Positions 24,118 to 40,330 of a stretch of 64,000 nt of DNA are shown in pieces. A model generated the notes under the pieces. The model searched no databases. It was not told where the DNA came from and saw only the letters and a list, made by a program, of their open reading frames with translations. This DNA comes from Dirofilaria immitis (lineage: Eukaryota; Nematoda; Chromadorea; Rhabditida; Onchocercidae): assembly GCA_024305405.1 (NCBI GenBank), contig JAKNDB010000098.1, positions 2,312,501-2,376,500 on the forward strand, given 5' to 3'. Numbering within the stretch: the first letter of the stretch is position 1; each line of letters begins with the position of its first letter. Position numbers and translations under genes: made by a program.

Positions 24118-24405
24118 TACGTTTTACTATCTTACCTGGACTACTATCTTACCCGGACTTACTATCTTACCTGGACTACTATCTTACTTGGACTAGTATC
24201 TTACCTGGATTACATCTTACCTGATTACCGTCTTACCTGGTTTGCTATCTTACCTGGATTACTGTCTTACCTGGTTTATTATTCTACCTGGTTTACTATC
24301 TCATCTGATTTACTACTTATCTGGATTGCTACCTTATCTGGTTCGTTATCTCACGTGGCTTACTACTTACCTGGATTACTACCTTACCTGGATTACTATC
24401 TATAT
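24118..24405. repeat. 16-17 bp tandem repeat (TTACCTGGATTACTATC)
   Basis: About 17 imperfect units of CTTACCTGGATTACTAT. Two plus-strand frames are open because units vary around multiples of three and lack stops; they encode repetitive Tyr/Leu/Thr strings and are not credible genes. Confidence 0.85.
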
Positions 24406-27400
24406 TTACGCGACTTTTAAAATTTTATTTATTCAGATATTTTACATTTTATTATCTCATTTTATAATTAATTATATGAAATAAACCGAAATAACATTTG
24501 TAATAAATAAGCATATAAATATAATTAATTAATTCCTAATTAATTAGATGGAAAAGAAATAATAGTCAAATTAACACTTTGCTATCAATAATCTTTTATG
24601 CTTATTTTCATATAATTTTCCGTTTTATGATTAAGTTTTTTTTTTTTTTGTTAAATTTCTATATCTATTCAATTAATTATTTTTATCAGTTAATTTTTGA
24701 GATTTTATTCATTTATGATAAAAACGAATAGGAATGATAAAAAACTTATCAATATTTATTGCATTTATTCGATTTTAAATTTCTCTCCTTTTTTTTCTAT
24801 TAATTAAAAAAGTTAGTAAGGAATTTTTAAAAAGAGTTTTTTTTCATGCATTTAAAATACTTCAAAATATTGTTTAACATCAACCAATTGCTCCTAGAAG
24901 CTTATTCTCGAAATAATTCGGGAGAGAAAAAAAAGAAATAAAAAGGAAACAAATTTGACGAATTAATAATTGATAAGATTCTTTGAAATTTCCAGAAAAA
25001 TTTTTTCTTTTTTTTTCATTTCAATAAATGCAATTATTATAGAAAATTTTCTTGAAATAAATTGAAATGTTCGCAAAAAAAAACTGGCCATTTTTTTTTT
25101 TTAGTATCTATTATTTTACTAGCATTTAATTCATTATCATTGTGGTCATTGTTATCGTTATCATTATCATTGTTGCTGAATTCTTTAGCATATTCAAAAT
25201 TTCTTTTAAAATCTTATCATTTTGACTAAAAATAGTTATTTATTGACGAAACAACTGTCACAGACTTTTATCTTCCATATATTGCAATTTAAATATTTTA
25301 GGGATTATGTTAGCTTATCCTAAATCTAAACAATTGAGAGAGAGTTTTTGGGAAAAAATTTTTGATATTACTATACGATCAAATGATAAATATTTTAGGG
25401 AACGATTAAAGATCATTATTTGTTAACCTAAAATATCTTAATGAAAGTTTAAAGATTATATTTTTTTCGAAAATTATTTATTTTTTTAATTTTTGAATAA
25501 TCGCGCCAAATAAATGGTAATATTTGTTAGCGTTTATAGTTTATTCAAGTTATCAGCCTAAATAAGAGGACAATTTATCAAATCTGGCTTAATTGTCATT
25601 ATCATAAATAATGATAAAGTCGGTATCATTACTATGCTTTGATAACAACGTATGCTTATAATGTTTTTAAATAATTTAACATATTTTGAATTAATTTTTT
25701 TGAATAAAATTTTTATCATACCAAATTTTACCCTCTATAAGATATATTTTTATCAAAATTGAAATGATTATAATTTAATAATTAAATGAGTATTTATTCA
25801 TTTAAATCTAGCAATAATTTATCATCATGTTAATAATTTGATAAACTAATTGTTTTTATCGCGTAAATTTGGTAAACTAATTGCTTTTATCATGTAAATT
25901 TGATAAGCTAACTGCTAAGTTTTAATTTTGTTTTTATTATTTCTTCCACGAAATTATTTAATTTTAAAATTTACTAATTTGTAATTATTTAGGAAAAATA
26001 ATTTTCTATTAATTTTGTAAATATTTAGATTAATGCGAAATGCTAATAAAATAAAATAACTATAAAAATATAATTTTTATAAATTATAAAATTCTTAAAT
26101 TATATTTTAATTAGGAATTTGAAAGTAAGATAATGAAATTATTTATATTAATTAATAATATTTATTTATAAAGATTATTTCATATTATTTCAAAATTTAT
26201 AATAATCATCGATTAATGATCAATGCATTTTTAATACTTTTTTGATAACAATTTATTGATAAGCAAATAAAGGATGAGAATTTTTGCTGTTAGCAATTCA
26301 GCTGTTTACTTTTCAATTTAAATTGTAACTATATTTCGTAAGATATATCGTATATAATTCGAATTTTTTAAAAATTTTTATAAATTAATGACCGATGCAT
26401 TTGATAATATTTTTTTGATAAGTTCATATCTGATAATTTATCAGATATGAATTTAATTTATTTATTTTTGTTATTTTCAATTATTTACTCTTTAATTTGA
26501 TTATAATTAATTATTTGCCATAGAGCAATATATCGTAAAGCAATTTTCAAATTTATAATCGTTTTTTTTTCGCTCTCGTATTATGATATTTTATTTATTT
26601 TATCATTATAAGATAATGATAAAATTGGTTTTTCGTATCACGATATTTTATTTATTTTATCATCATAAAATATAATAATTGTGAATGAAATTTGTGCATT
26701 CTAATTAACTTGATATATAATTCAGTACTATGAAATAATTCAATACCATATTATCCTGAAATATTTATTATAAATTAATTATTTTATCTTTGGATATTTC
26801 AGCAATTGTTTTTTTTATGCAAATTATCACTGGCTGATAAAAATTTATTAAGTGATTCGTATACTAATTGTTATTATATATAAATTTATAAATTGTTATC
26901 ATTTTTTTAAATATATAATTTTCTTTTATTTTCTGTAAATATGTATAAAATTCCATATATTTTATATATAAATTCGTACATTTATAATCATTTATTATAT
27001 TTTAATTAGTATATATTTCAATTATTATATATTTCATTTAGTATATTTCAATTATTGTATTTCAATTATTATATATTTCATTTAGTATATTTCAATTATT
27101 GTATTTCAAAACTTTCTTAATTATCTCATTCATTTAACTACGAAAAATACACTGATGTTATCATATATCAATCTAAATTTATAATTCTTTTTTAAAATAT
27201 ATAATTTTTTTTTGTTTTCTATAAGTATGTATAAAATTTCATATATTTTATATATAAATTCATGCAGTTATATCTTAATTATTATGTTTCGATTATTATA
27301 TATTTCGGTTTCAATTAGTATATATTTCAATTAATATACTTCCATTAATATATTTCAACAATATATTTCAATTATTATATATTTCAATTATTGTATTTTA

Positions 27401-27924
27401 AAACTTTCTTATTTTTTTCTCATCCATTAATAACGAAAAATACACTGATGATTTGTTTCTCTTTTTTCTTTTTTAGAAAAAGAAAAGAATTGATAAATTT
27501 CCACAGCTGTGAAATTTACTTTCATTTAACTGTAATAAATTTTAAAAATTATGAAAAAAAAGAGAAAAAGAAAAGAAAAATTTTAGCACAAAATTTTATT
27601 TAACTGTGAAAGAAAAACGAAATAATTTTTGAAATTTATTTTTTTGAAAACAAATTTTCTTCATTTTATTCTTTTTTTTTGTTTGTTTGATTAATTTTTT
27701 ATTTGTTATTTTCAATAATTAATTCAAAAAAATATTAATTCGAAATATTTGAAACTTACTTTTTTTTTTTTGCTCTCTTCTTCAATATCATATTTTAGTG
27801 TATTTTGAAAAGAATTAATCCCAATATTTTTATTCTATTAATTTGATAATTATTTTAACCTAATAATAATTATTAGATTGTATTTTGAATTTTTCGCTAT
27901 TCTTTTTTGTTATTAATAATTCGA
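24406..27924. other. Very AT-rich intergenic region
   Basis: Homopolymers, (TTTATCAT)-like strings, and TATATTTCAATTATTATATA repeats around 26990-27110 and 27285-27400. No gene, RNA gene or transposon could be supported. Confidence 0.5.
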
Positions 27925-28780
27925 TAGGACGATTTAAGATTTTGTCTTATCACTCATTATCAAATTTAACAAGCAACCAGTCTTGTGTTATTTTTATCAT
28001 TTATTTATAGCTTTAACTATTGCTATTAATTATCATCATTACTATCAACATCAACATTATTATTTTTTTGCATATTATTAGTATCATTGTTATGATTTTT
28101 CTTATTAATTGCTATTACTATGTGCATTATTTTTTCGTTGTTAATAATTTGAGAAGAAGATCAAGTTTTCGTTTTATCGCTAATCAAACATTATCAAATT
28201 TATCAAGTAACAATCTTATGTATTTTTATTATTTATTAATAGCTTTAACTATTGCTATTAATCATTGTTATTTATTGATTATTACCATTGATATCGACAT
28301 TATTATTATAATTTTATCATTATCGATATTTTTTGTAATATGTTTTTTATTCTTAATAGTGTACTAGAAAGATTATGATTTTGTTTTATCACTAAATCAA
28401 ACATTATCAAGTTTATCGAGTGACAATTTCATGCTATTTTTATTATTTATTTGTGATTTTATTTATTGCTATTAAGACCATGATTTTGTTTTATCACTAA
28501 TTAGAAGTTAACTCCAAAATAATCATTTATTATTATTATTACTATTAACATCGACATTACTATTTTATCACTATCACCATCATTATTGCTGTTATCATTA
28601 CTACTACTAGTTGTGTTTTTTTGCTAATAACTTGATAAGAAGATCATGATTTTGTTTTATCACTAAATCAAACATTATCAAATATATTTAAATAACAATC
28701 TTACGTTATTTTTACTTATGGTTTTAATAACTACTATTAATTATTATTATTATCATTAACATCAACATTATTATTATTAT
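27925..28780. repeat. Diverged tandem repeat of about 215-270 bp, four copies
   Basis: Copies near 27925, 28145, 28360 and 28632 share TTTTGTTTTATCACTAA, then CAAACATTATCAAATTTATC, then CAATCTTA and TTTTTATTATTTAT. Between them lie (ATT)/(ATC) tracts. Confidence 0.75.
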
Positions 28781-28885
28781 TTTATTATTATCACTATTAT
28801 TATCATTATTATTATTATTACTATTGCTCTTGATTATTTGTTATTCTATATGCAATAATTTAGCTTATTATACAAAGTTATCGCA

Positions 28886-28985
28886 TTCAATTATTAATTT
28901 CTTATTACTTTAACCTATTTTATCCATTCCTAAAATTCAATTATTAATTTCTTATTACTTTAACCTATTTTATCCATTCCTAAAA
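28886..28985. repeat. Perfect 50-bp direct duplication
   Basis: Two adjacent copies begin TTCAATTATTAATTTCTTAT and end ATTCCTAAAA without a visible difference. Confidence 0.9.
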
Positions 28986-29311
28986 TATTTATTTACTATA
29001 AATAAAATCAAATAATAAAAAATTTATAATCAATTTAACGTAATTCAATAAATGATAATGCCATTTGCATTTACTATTAAATTTTGTAAAGATTACTTTT
29101 GTTATTAAATAATAAAAATTATGACATACACACAATATATTTACTTAATCTGAAAAAAAAAATAAATTTATATATGCATTAAAAATTTTCATAATAAATC
29201 GTCGTAATTTTCATAATAATTCGTCGTAATTAATTTTTATTTTCGTAATTTAAACAAATTATTGCGATAATTTTTATAACTAATATTTCAGAATTTAAAT
29301 ATGCGTTTAAA

Positions 29312-32043
<2,732 letters not shown>

Positions 32044-32088
32044 TATATTATTTAATTGTTTTTCGCATTTTCTTTTTTTTATTTGCAA

Positions 32089-32094
32089 AATAAA
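32089..32094 (+). terminator. Polyadenylation signal AATAAA for the sulfotransferase gene
   Basis: AATAAA lies 46 nt after the TAG stop in otherwise non-coding DNA, a normal distance for a short nematode 3' UTR. Confidence 0.6.
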
Positions 32095-33920
32095 TATGAC
32101 AGAAATCAAAATATAATAATTAATTAATTTTAATAATTATTAACATAATAGATAATTCTTATAAACAATAAATAAAGAATGGAAAAGTTTAAGGTGGGAA
32201 AAGTTAAAATAAAATTTCGGGAAAGTTTTGTAAACAAAAAATCCGATAACTCATCAGAAATAAAAAGAAATTGTTTGTTAATTTTCGTGTAATAAAATGT
32301 TATCAAAAGGAAAGTGATAAAATTCTAATGAATTTATTTTTATGATTATCTTCTTAGAAGATCAAGAGGGAAAAAAACTTGCCAATATTATTTTGATCTT
32401 TCAATCGTAAAAATTAATTAATTATTATATTTTGATTTCTGTCATGTTTATTTTGCAAATATTATTCATTTTTGATTTTTTTATCAAATTTATTTTCAAT
32501 TAATTTGATTACTTGATTTTCTTGATATTACAATTGCCTTTTTTTTTTCATTTTGATTTAATTGGTGCTTAATGGAATTATGATATCAGTTGTACTTAAA
32601 TACTCATTAAACTTCATAATTACATTTTATAATATTTGTGCAGTTTTTTTCTCTGCAATTGCATTTTATTCTCTTTGAACTTTACAAATGTGTTATTTTT
32701 TTCTTTTATAAAATTAAATACTTTGACCTTTTGAACTTTTAGAAATTTTTGTAAATGATTTATAAATGATGCTGCTTATGGAAAAGAATTTCATCGTTTC
32801 TAAATTACAATATGATTTTTTGTTTTTTTCTTTAGAATGTAAATCAAAGAATTAATCTAAAAAAGTATTAGAATGTAAATCAAAGAATTGATCTAAATTT
32901 GAAAATTAATCTTACTAATTGATTAGAAATTGAAAGAATAATTTTTATTTTGTTAATAATCTTTTTAAGCGCACTTTTTTAATTTGAGCTTTTCTATCAT
33001 ATCATTTTTAAATATGCATGAATAAACTATTTAAATTGGTATTCGTTTATACCTTAGTTATGGTAAATAAATACAGTAAGCCGTGGTAAAAGACTACCGC
33101 ATAACTATGGTAAGAGAGTACTGTACCAATAAGTGTTTATTTATTTTAAGCATCATTACTACATTTTCACGAAGTTTAGTTATTATTAGGTATATTTCTG
33201 ACGAATTTAGATTATTACTTATCGTATTACTTGTCGTATTGAAAGTGGAAACAATTAGATTATGTCCTGAAGTACGGTTAGTATATGTATGAATATTATG
33301 GTATAACGCTTGCTTAAACCAAATTTCTGTAATTATTACAGATACGAGAGTAAGCGGAAAACTAATTATTACTTATCATGATCATTTTTCAGATAGGATT
33401 AATTATTTTATTCTGTTATTATCAGAAGCTATGTGCTATATTTGAATGATAAGATGGTGTGTTATTTTAATTTCTTGATTCGCTTAAATGATAGGATATA
33501 GATTTCTTGATTCATTCTTCTTGCATTCACAAAATATAAATTGCAAGTGAGAAAAAAAACTGAGAAAATAAAATGGAAAATTATAGAATCTATTAATCTT
33601 TACGTAAGATTCCGTAATTATCATTTCTAGAGTGATTTCTTGAAGTTATAGTAAATAAATAATTTATCGGGATATCTTGATAATTACTTAATCATTGTGT
33701 TAATTAAAATCAAAAAGATAATTTATAAATATATTAGATGGAAAATTATGAGAAAGTAAAATGGAAAATTATAGAATCTATTATTAATCTTTATGTAAGA
33801 TTCCGTTATTATCATTTCTAGAGAGTGAATATTGTGTCAATATTTATAAAAAAAAATGTCAATATTTATTTTTAAACAAAATAAACTGCTTAATTTAACC
33901 TTTATACTTTATGCTTAACG
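32095..33920. other. Convergent intergenic region
   Basis: Separates the 3' ends of the sulfotransferase (+) and Ly6-like (-) genes. AT-rich, with a duplicated block near 33560-33620 and 33740-33810 (GGAAAATTATAGAATCTATTA...). A 69-codon plus frame at 33083..33292 has no support. Confidence 0.5.
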
Positions 33921-33926
33921 TTTATT
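33921..33926 (-). terminator. AATAAA overlapping the Ly6-like gene stop
   Basis: The TAA stop (33927..33925) overlaps an AATAAA at 33926..33921. A second AATAAA lies at 33870..33865. The second is at the more usual distance and is the likelier signal. Confidence 0.4.
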
Positions 33927-35830
33927 ATGATATTTTAAAGCATAGAAATATGATAAATATGATTATGAAGCAAAGGTCGTTGGATAAAGATAACAATATG
34001 CTAGTGCTACTATTACAAAGGTCATCTTCACAAAAGCATATTTTATTATCATTTGTTGCGACAAAATTTTGCACTAATTCATCACTATAGCATCGTTCAG
34101 ACATCTGTTGCGCATATGGTCGCTTTTCAGTCCACATATTATTCCAACAATTACGATAAATATATTGTTCACCTGAAAATGAAATTCCATACTTTATCAA
34201 TTCATTATCATTGATAAAAAAAAAAGAGAAAGAAAAAAACGCACAATGATACATGTCATCGTGACAAAAAGCGCGAAACAATATGTCATCGTGACAAAAA
34301 GCGAGAAAGAATGTATGTCATCGTGACAAAAGGCAAGAAAAATAATTCGCTAATAATAAGTTAGTTAACAAACAAAAAAGTATGTCATTGAAAAAATTGA
34401 ATTTTTTTCGAAAAAATATTATCCAAATAATTTTCATAGTAAAGTAAGAGAAAAAAAATTTTTTTGAAAATTTATAAATTTAAACAAAAATTAATAGCAA
34501 ATTTTTATTTTAAAAAATTTCGACAATTTTATAAATTTATAAAAATTTAATTTTATCAAATTTTATAGTAAATTTTGATTTAAATTATTTTATGTTTTTT
34601 AAAAAAAGAGAACTATTAAATTAGAATATTTTAAATAAAAAATTAAAAATATATATATATATTTTACCATTATGATTTCCTACTAATTTGACGCATGCGC
34701 CTGGCTCAATTGCAGTATTTGGACAAAATACTAAATCCATTTGATGATAATTTGGAAAATTTGCATAATATGTTTCGGCACATTTTGTCACATCTTTTGG
34801 TATCAGTATTCCGCCCTATATAATAGGAAATTATGTAATTGATAATGATAATAATAATGATAACAATAAACTTTCCAAAATTTATAATTAAAAAATGAAA
34901 AAAGGTTTTCTTTGAAATCCTGCAAAATTAATGTATATATATATAATTAATTTAATTATTTTGATTTAATGGCAAATTTATTTGAGAAATAATTATTATC
35001 ATAATTTAATGAAAAAATTCCGATTAATTAATTAAAGAATTATTTTAAAGTTATTTAATTAATTAAAGAATTAATTTAAAATTATTTACTTAATTTAATT
35101 TAAAATTATTCATTATTAATTCATTTTTGAAAATTACAACATATTTATTATAAGTTATTAAATTATTTAAATTTATGTAATATTTGAAATTTTATTTAAT
35201 CCTTTTCAAATCATTCATTACCTTTTCAAGTGTATTGTATAAATCAGTAATACTGATATTAAATTTGGAATTATCATCATCGAATTGTTGTGAATGAGAA
35301 TCGTTTAATAATGATACGCATGAATAACATGCAACTTGACCTTTTAGACGACTTTTAAATACTTGTGGTGTTGGTACGTGTATGACGTGACCGGAAACTA
35401 TCGAACATGCTGTAAAAGTTTATTTATTCTGAAAGAAATTTTTAAAAAGTTTCAAATTTTTTTCCCCTTATTTATTAAAGCTACAAATGTTTAGCATAGA
35501 AATGAAATATGCATCAGGAAAATTTCCAAAGAGTAATAAAATTTTAACTTTTTTTCTTTTTGATCTCGAAAAAGATAAAAGAGAAATGGTTTAATTCTCG
35601 ATCTATTGCTGTCCTAAAAATCTTTTCAAGATTGGCAAAAAAACGAATGATAAAATTATACGACATTTTTTTCTTAAAGAAAAAAAAATAGTTTTATATT
35701 CGATGAAATTGATAATTGAATTTATACGTCATAAGCTAACATTAATCAATTAATTAATTAATCAGTTATATGTACTAAAAAAAAAAAATTTCAATATCTT
35801 ACCGATAATTAAAAATGCGCATCTAATCAT
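33925..35830 (-). CDS. Ly6/uPAR-like three-finger, probably GPI-anchored protein
   Basis: Exons: 35830..35803, 35409..35222, 34815..34668, 34172..33925; 203 residues, frame intact. A short hydrophobic start (MIRCAFLII) and following residues form a signal peptide. The mature part has the LU-domain Cys pattern: CYSCVSL, KCAETYY, FCPNT, GACVKLVG, RNCWNNMW, ERCYSDE, then CFCEDDLCNSS. The closing C-x-C-x4-C-N is the hallmark of the superfamily. A hydrophobic C-terminal stretch (LCFIIIFIIFLCF) after a small-residue region (NSSTS) predicts GPI attachment. The first two Cys are separated from the next by a longer Asp/Asn-rich insert than in canonical Ly6 domains, as in nematode ODR-2/HOT-type and QVR-like members. 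Function is likely at the cell surface, modulating a receptor or channel; no specific partner can be named. Confidence 0.8.
34253..34340. repeat. About 33-bp tandem repeat in the Ly6-like gene intron 3
   Basis: Three units of ATGTCATCGTGACAAAAAGC followed by GAGAAA or a variant, lying between exons 3 and 4. Confidence 0.8.
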
Positions 35831-36369
35831 GAAGTTCTTTTGAATTAGAATAGGTTAAAGTTCATATTGATTGAATCGATATTCAATATGATCGAATAGA
35901 TCATTGCTCTTTCGTTTTTTTTTCTTTTCAAATAAATGGTAAAATCAATATATGATATAGAATTAATTATTCAGATAAAATATTCGATTAAAGAAATTCG
36001 AGAAATACTGTAAAGGAAATAAATGAAAATGGATCATTTAGTTCTTTATTTTTTTTTAAATTTTATAAATATACTTTGATTTCCGATAATTTTGATCTTC
36101 GCCAATATTTCGAGAGCTCGAAGTTCTAAAAATATATTTTAGAAATTAGGCTTAATTTTTTCTCTCTTTTTCATCGCATAGATTATTTCCTTATCATTTG
36201 AAGGTAAAATTATTATAAATAAATATTGAAAATCGTGCATAGGTAAAAGCGTAAAAAAAAGTAGAAATTTAAAAATAAACATAAAATGAAAAAAATAAAT
36301 AAATAAGAACTTCGAGTAATTCATATGGAAAATAAATATTTTACTGATCAAATTGTTCTCAGATAAAAT
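35831..36369. other. Upstream region of the Ly6-like gene
   Basis: AT-rich, no recognisable element. The minus-strand frame 36390..36139 is low-complexity Phe/Ile/Leu sequence and is not supported. Confidence 0.4.
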
Positions 36370-36640
36370 CAAAAATTTAAAAATAAACATAAAATAAATA
36401 AATAAATAAATTAGAACGTCAAGTAATTCATATGGGAAAATATAAGATTAAAAATTTAAAAATAAACATAAAATAAATAAATAAATAAATTAGAACGTCA
36501 AGTAATTCATATGGGAAATAAATATTTTACTTATCAAATTGCGCTCAGATAAAATCAAAAATTTAAGATGTAAACGTAAAATTAATAAATAAATAAATTA
36601 GAACGTTAAAATGTAAACATAAAATTAATAAATAAGAATT
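36370..36640. repeat. Diverged repeat of about 95-120 bp, three copies
   Basis: Copies share AAAAATTTAAAAATAAACAT, AAATAAATAAATTAGAACGT and AAGTAATTCATATGGGAAAT. Confidence 0.65.
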
Positions 36641-36849
36641 TCAAAAATTAATAAATTCAATTGGAAAATATATTTTGCCAAAAATTACATATATATGTTG
36701 TATTAGTACTAACGAATGTTAATTAAATAATACTAAATATAATTAATTCATACATTCTATCGAGAAAGAAAAATATTATTATTGATTTTTGGGATGAAAT
36801 GGAAAAAACTAATTTTGTCCATTTCAATTTAACCATTGAAATTTGCTTT

Positions 36850-37115
36850 AACTTTATTAATTCCAGCATACTTATTGAAATTAATTTTAACTTTATTAAT
36901 TCCAATATAATCATTGGAATTCCAATATAATTATTGGAATTTATTATTTTAATATAATTGTAGATTTCATTTTAACTTTATCAATTCCAATGCAATTATC
37001 GGAATTCCAATACAATTATTGGAATTTATTTTAATATAATTGCAGAATTCATTTTAACTTTATCAATTCCAATATAATTATCGGAATTTATTTTAAGTTT
37101 ATCCACTCCAGCATA
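36850..37115. repeat. Array of short palindromes ATTCCAATATAATTATTGGAAT
   Basis: The segment ATTCCAATA, a 4-nt spacer TAAT, then TATTGGAAT forms a hairpin with 9-bp arms. It or half of it recurs five to six times, separated by TTATTTTAA and TTTAACTTTATCA. Confidence 0.7.
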
Positions 37116-37399
37116 ATTATTTAACAATGTCAATTGCCAATATAATTTATGAAATTTATTTTTGTCGAGAAATCGATTCGGCAGCAACAGCTATTGTTAG
37201 AATTTATTCGATATTTGATATAATATAATTTGATATTATTAATAGCAAATAATTGCCATGATAATAATAATTTGCCTGATAAAATTGATTAATCAATTTT
37301 GATTAAATGTTGATTTGAGATTCAATCATCATATTAATAATGATCAAATCTATGATTTTAATTCCTTAATTTCTTGTTTTATTTCATTTATCAAATTGA

Positions 37400-37650
37400 A
37401 TAATAATAACATATTCAAATGATAAATAAGTTTAGTAAGGTAAACAAATTCCACTACAATTATTAAATTCAATAATAATATATTTCAAATGATAAATAAG
37501 TTTAATAAGATAAACAAATTCCGCTACAATTATTAAATTCAATAATAATATATTTCAAATGATAAATAAGTTTAATAAGATAAACAAATTCCACTACAAT
37601 TATTAAATTCAATAATAATATATTTCAAATGATAAATAAGTTTAATAAGA
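37400..37650. repeat. 70-bp tandem repeat, about 3.5 copies
   Basis: The unit contains TTCAAATGATAAATAAGTTT, AATAAGATAAACAAATTCC and CTACAATTATTAAATTCAAT. The copies are nearly identical. Confidence 0.85.
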
Positions 37651-39570
37651 TGAGCAAGATGAATATAACCAAATTGAAAGACGAACCTTTTCTATTGAAA
37701 AAATTGTTGAATTTAAATTTTAATAAGCAAATAGGATTGAATTTTCTTTTTCCTTTTCAAATTATTAATTATAAATTTTAATTAGATGTAGGCATTAATA
37801 AAATATGAATATCTAATCATTTTGATATCTAATCATTTCATATTCATTAACTCTAAACGTCAAACTATATTTACTTCATATATCGCTTATTAAAATTTAA
37901 AATTTGAATTCTATTAATAAAATACAAATCAAAAATTCTTTTTCAATTATTATTTTTCATTAAAAGTTGGATAATTAAAATTTCATGAATTTTCAAAAAA
38001 AAAAAACAAATACACTATTATTTTTCGTTTCTCCATTTCTAATCATTTTGATAAGAAATTTTTGCAAAAAACAAAAAAATTAATTAATTTTTTCAAAAAC
38101 TATATTATTATTGCTAGGTGAAATTTTATTGCATTATCATTAATGATAACGATAAATTAATCGATGATAATTAATGCTAAAGTTTTAAACTAAAATGGCA
38201 AAGATAAATTAATCGATGATAATTAATGCTAAAGTTTTAAACTAATACTCACTAATGATTGTTGATAATATGATAAAATGATAATTTCTAAAATTCCTGC
38301 ACTAATCGTTAATAAGAATCGAAAAAAAAGAAAAAGAAAAATTGACATTAAAAAAATGAACTTGAATTTTTGCTAAAGAAAATTAAACGAATTAATTATT
38401 AACTATTTATAGGGAAAAAATTTTTTATAATACATTTACTGAAATACTCAAAAACGAAATCCATTACTCCATCACAATTATAAATTTAAATTCCATTACA
38501 ATTATATCCATTACAATTATATCCATTACAATTATAAATTTGAGCAAAAACTAATATTCAAAAAAGTCATAAAATTTCGAATAACAAAATTGCCGTTTAA
38601 TTTAAATTGAACTATTTAGTAGCAATACTTCATTTTAAAAATGATAATTATATTCGAAAAAGTCGAGAGCAAAAATGTCGCTACAATTATCGTCGAGAAT
38701 TTTATCCATCATATAATATCTAAAAGCATTCATTTAGCAAAACCATTATCCAATCATATTTCTTTTTTTTTTCTTTCGTATACAATTTTACGCATAAATG
38801 AAATTAAATTTAATTTTAAAAAAATTTTCTTTTTTCGAAATATATTTTTATGCATAAAAAATTTCAAAATAATTTATTAATTTACAGAATAAATTAATTT
38901 TATCATTATTAGTGAAAGCGGATGATGATATGATTAAAAAAAAAAAAAAATTATTTATGAAATAAGCAGAAAGGAACGGACAAATTCTTGGCATATTTAA
39001 AATTGAAATTTTAGGCTAAATTTTGAATTAGACATTTAATTCATTTTCTAAATTAAAAATGGAAATATATTTATAAATTTCAAATAATTAATACGTAATT
39101 GTATTAATATAATAATTTTAATGGAAAAATGAAAAACAAAAATTTAATTTAAAACAAAAAAATAAATAATTTTTTCCATTCCATTCGTATATTTGAAAAA
39201 AAAAATGAAAAAAATTTTTCAAAAGAAATTTTGTAAAAAATTCGTAAAAACAAAAAACCAAAAAAAAGAATTGCGTAAAAAAATCGTAAATCAAAAATTT
39301 TATTAGAAATAATAATAATAAAAATTTGCTAATAATAAAATATTTTTCCGTAACTTTAAAAATATTTCCTATATTCGTATTTTTCATTTATGAAAAAGAT
39401 TTGTGTCAAAAATTTTTCAAGTTTATAAGAATCGAAAGCAAAGAGATCGAGAAATTTTTTCTAGAATTTTTTAGTCTTTTTGTTTTTGGATGTCTTTTTA
39501 GTTCAAATGAATGCAAAATCTTCATAGATTTGAAAAATTTACCTGAAATTTATAGAACAAATTCTTATAC
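37651..39570. other. AT-rich intergenic region
   Basis: A 55-bp duplication near 38145-38245 (GATAAATTAATCGATGATAA) and otherwise homopolymer-rich single-copy DNA. Open frames here are Phe/Lys/Asn-rich and without homology. Confidence 0.4.
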
Positions 39571-40044
39571 CATAATATATACTTATAATTCATAATTTAG
39601 GAATACCATAATATATACTTATAAATCATTGAAAGTCTCGATATTTTCTCAAAATTTATAGAAATTAAAAAAAAATTTGAGAATTCTGAAAGTTTACAAA
39701 AATATAAATTAGTAAAAATCTGAAAGTTTCAGGAATCTGAGTTTTGTAAATTTAGAGATTTCTTTAAAATTTATGTAAGAAAAAAACAAAAAAGAAATTC
39801 CAAAATTCATGAAAATACGCATTTTTGGATATCTGAAAGTTCTCGAATTCTATAGGAATAAAAAGAAATTTTTAAGATTTCTGGAAGCTTATAAGGACAT
39901 AAATCTCCAGAGATCAATAAATTCACAAGGATATAAATTCTACATAAATCTTAAAGTTTATATAAATCTTTAAAAATCTCGAAGTCCCTCTTCAAATTTA
40001 TGTGAATAAAACAATTTTCAAAAATTAGAGAGTTTTTTTAACAG

Positions 40045-40330
40045 GAAAACTTATAATTTATAATTTAGGAATACCATAATATATACTTATAATTCATAAT
40101 TTAGGAATACCATAATATATACTTATAATTTATAATTTAGGAATATCATAATACATACTTATAATTCATAATTTAGGAATACCATAATACATACTTATAA
40201 TTTATAATTTAGAATATTATAATACATACTTATAATTTATAATTTAGGAATACCATAATATATACTTATAATTTAGGAATATCATAATACATACTTATAA
40301 TTTATAATTTAGGAATACCATAATATAACA
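40045..40330. repeat. About 36-bp tandem repeat, eight or more copies
   Basis: The unit is AATTTAGGAATACCATAATA followed by TATACTTATAATTCAT. A shorter block of the same unit lies at about 39575-39625, 420 bp upstream, so the family has spread locally. Confidence 0.85.

Noticed and set aside
24097..24484. Tyr/Leu/Thr-rich open frames on the plus strand
   Set aside because: They come entirely from a 16-17 bp tandem repeat; two overlapping frames are open for the same reason.
13145..29311. Search for transposons (transposase or reverse-transcriptase motifs, terminal repeats)
   Set aside because: No catalytic motifs, long terminal repeats or target-site duplications could be recognised; the repeats seen are tandem, not mobile-element-like.
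33083..33292. 69-codon plus frame with a hydrophobic stretch
   Set aside because: No homology, no splice or signal context, and no compositional difference from its surroundings.
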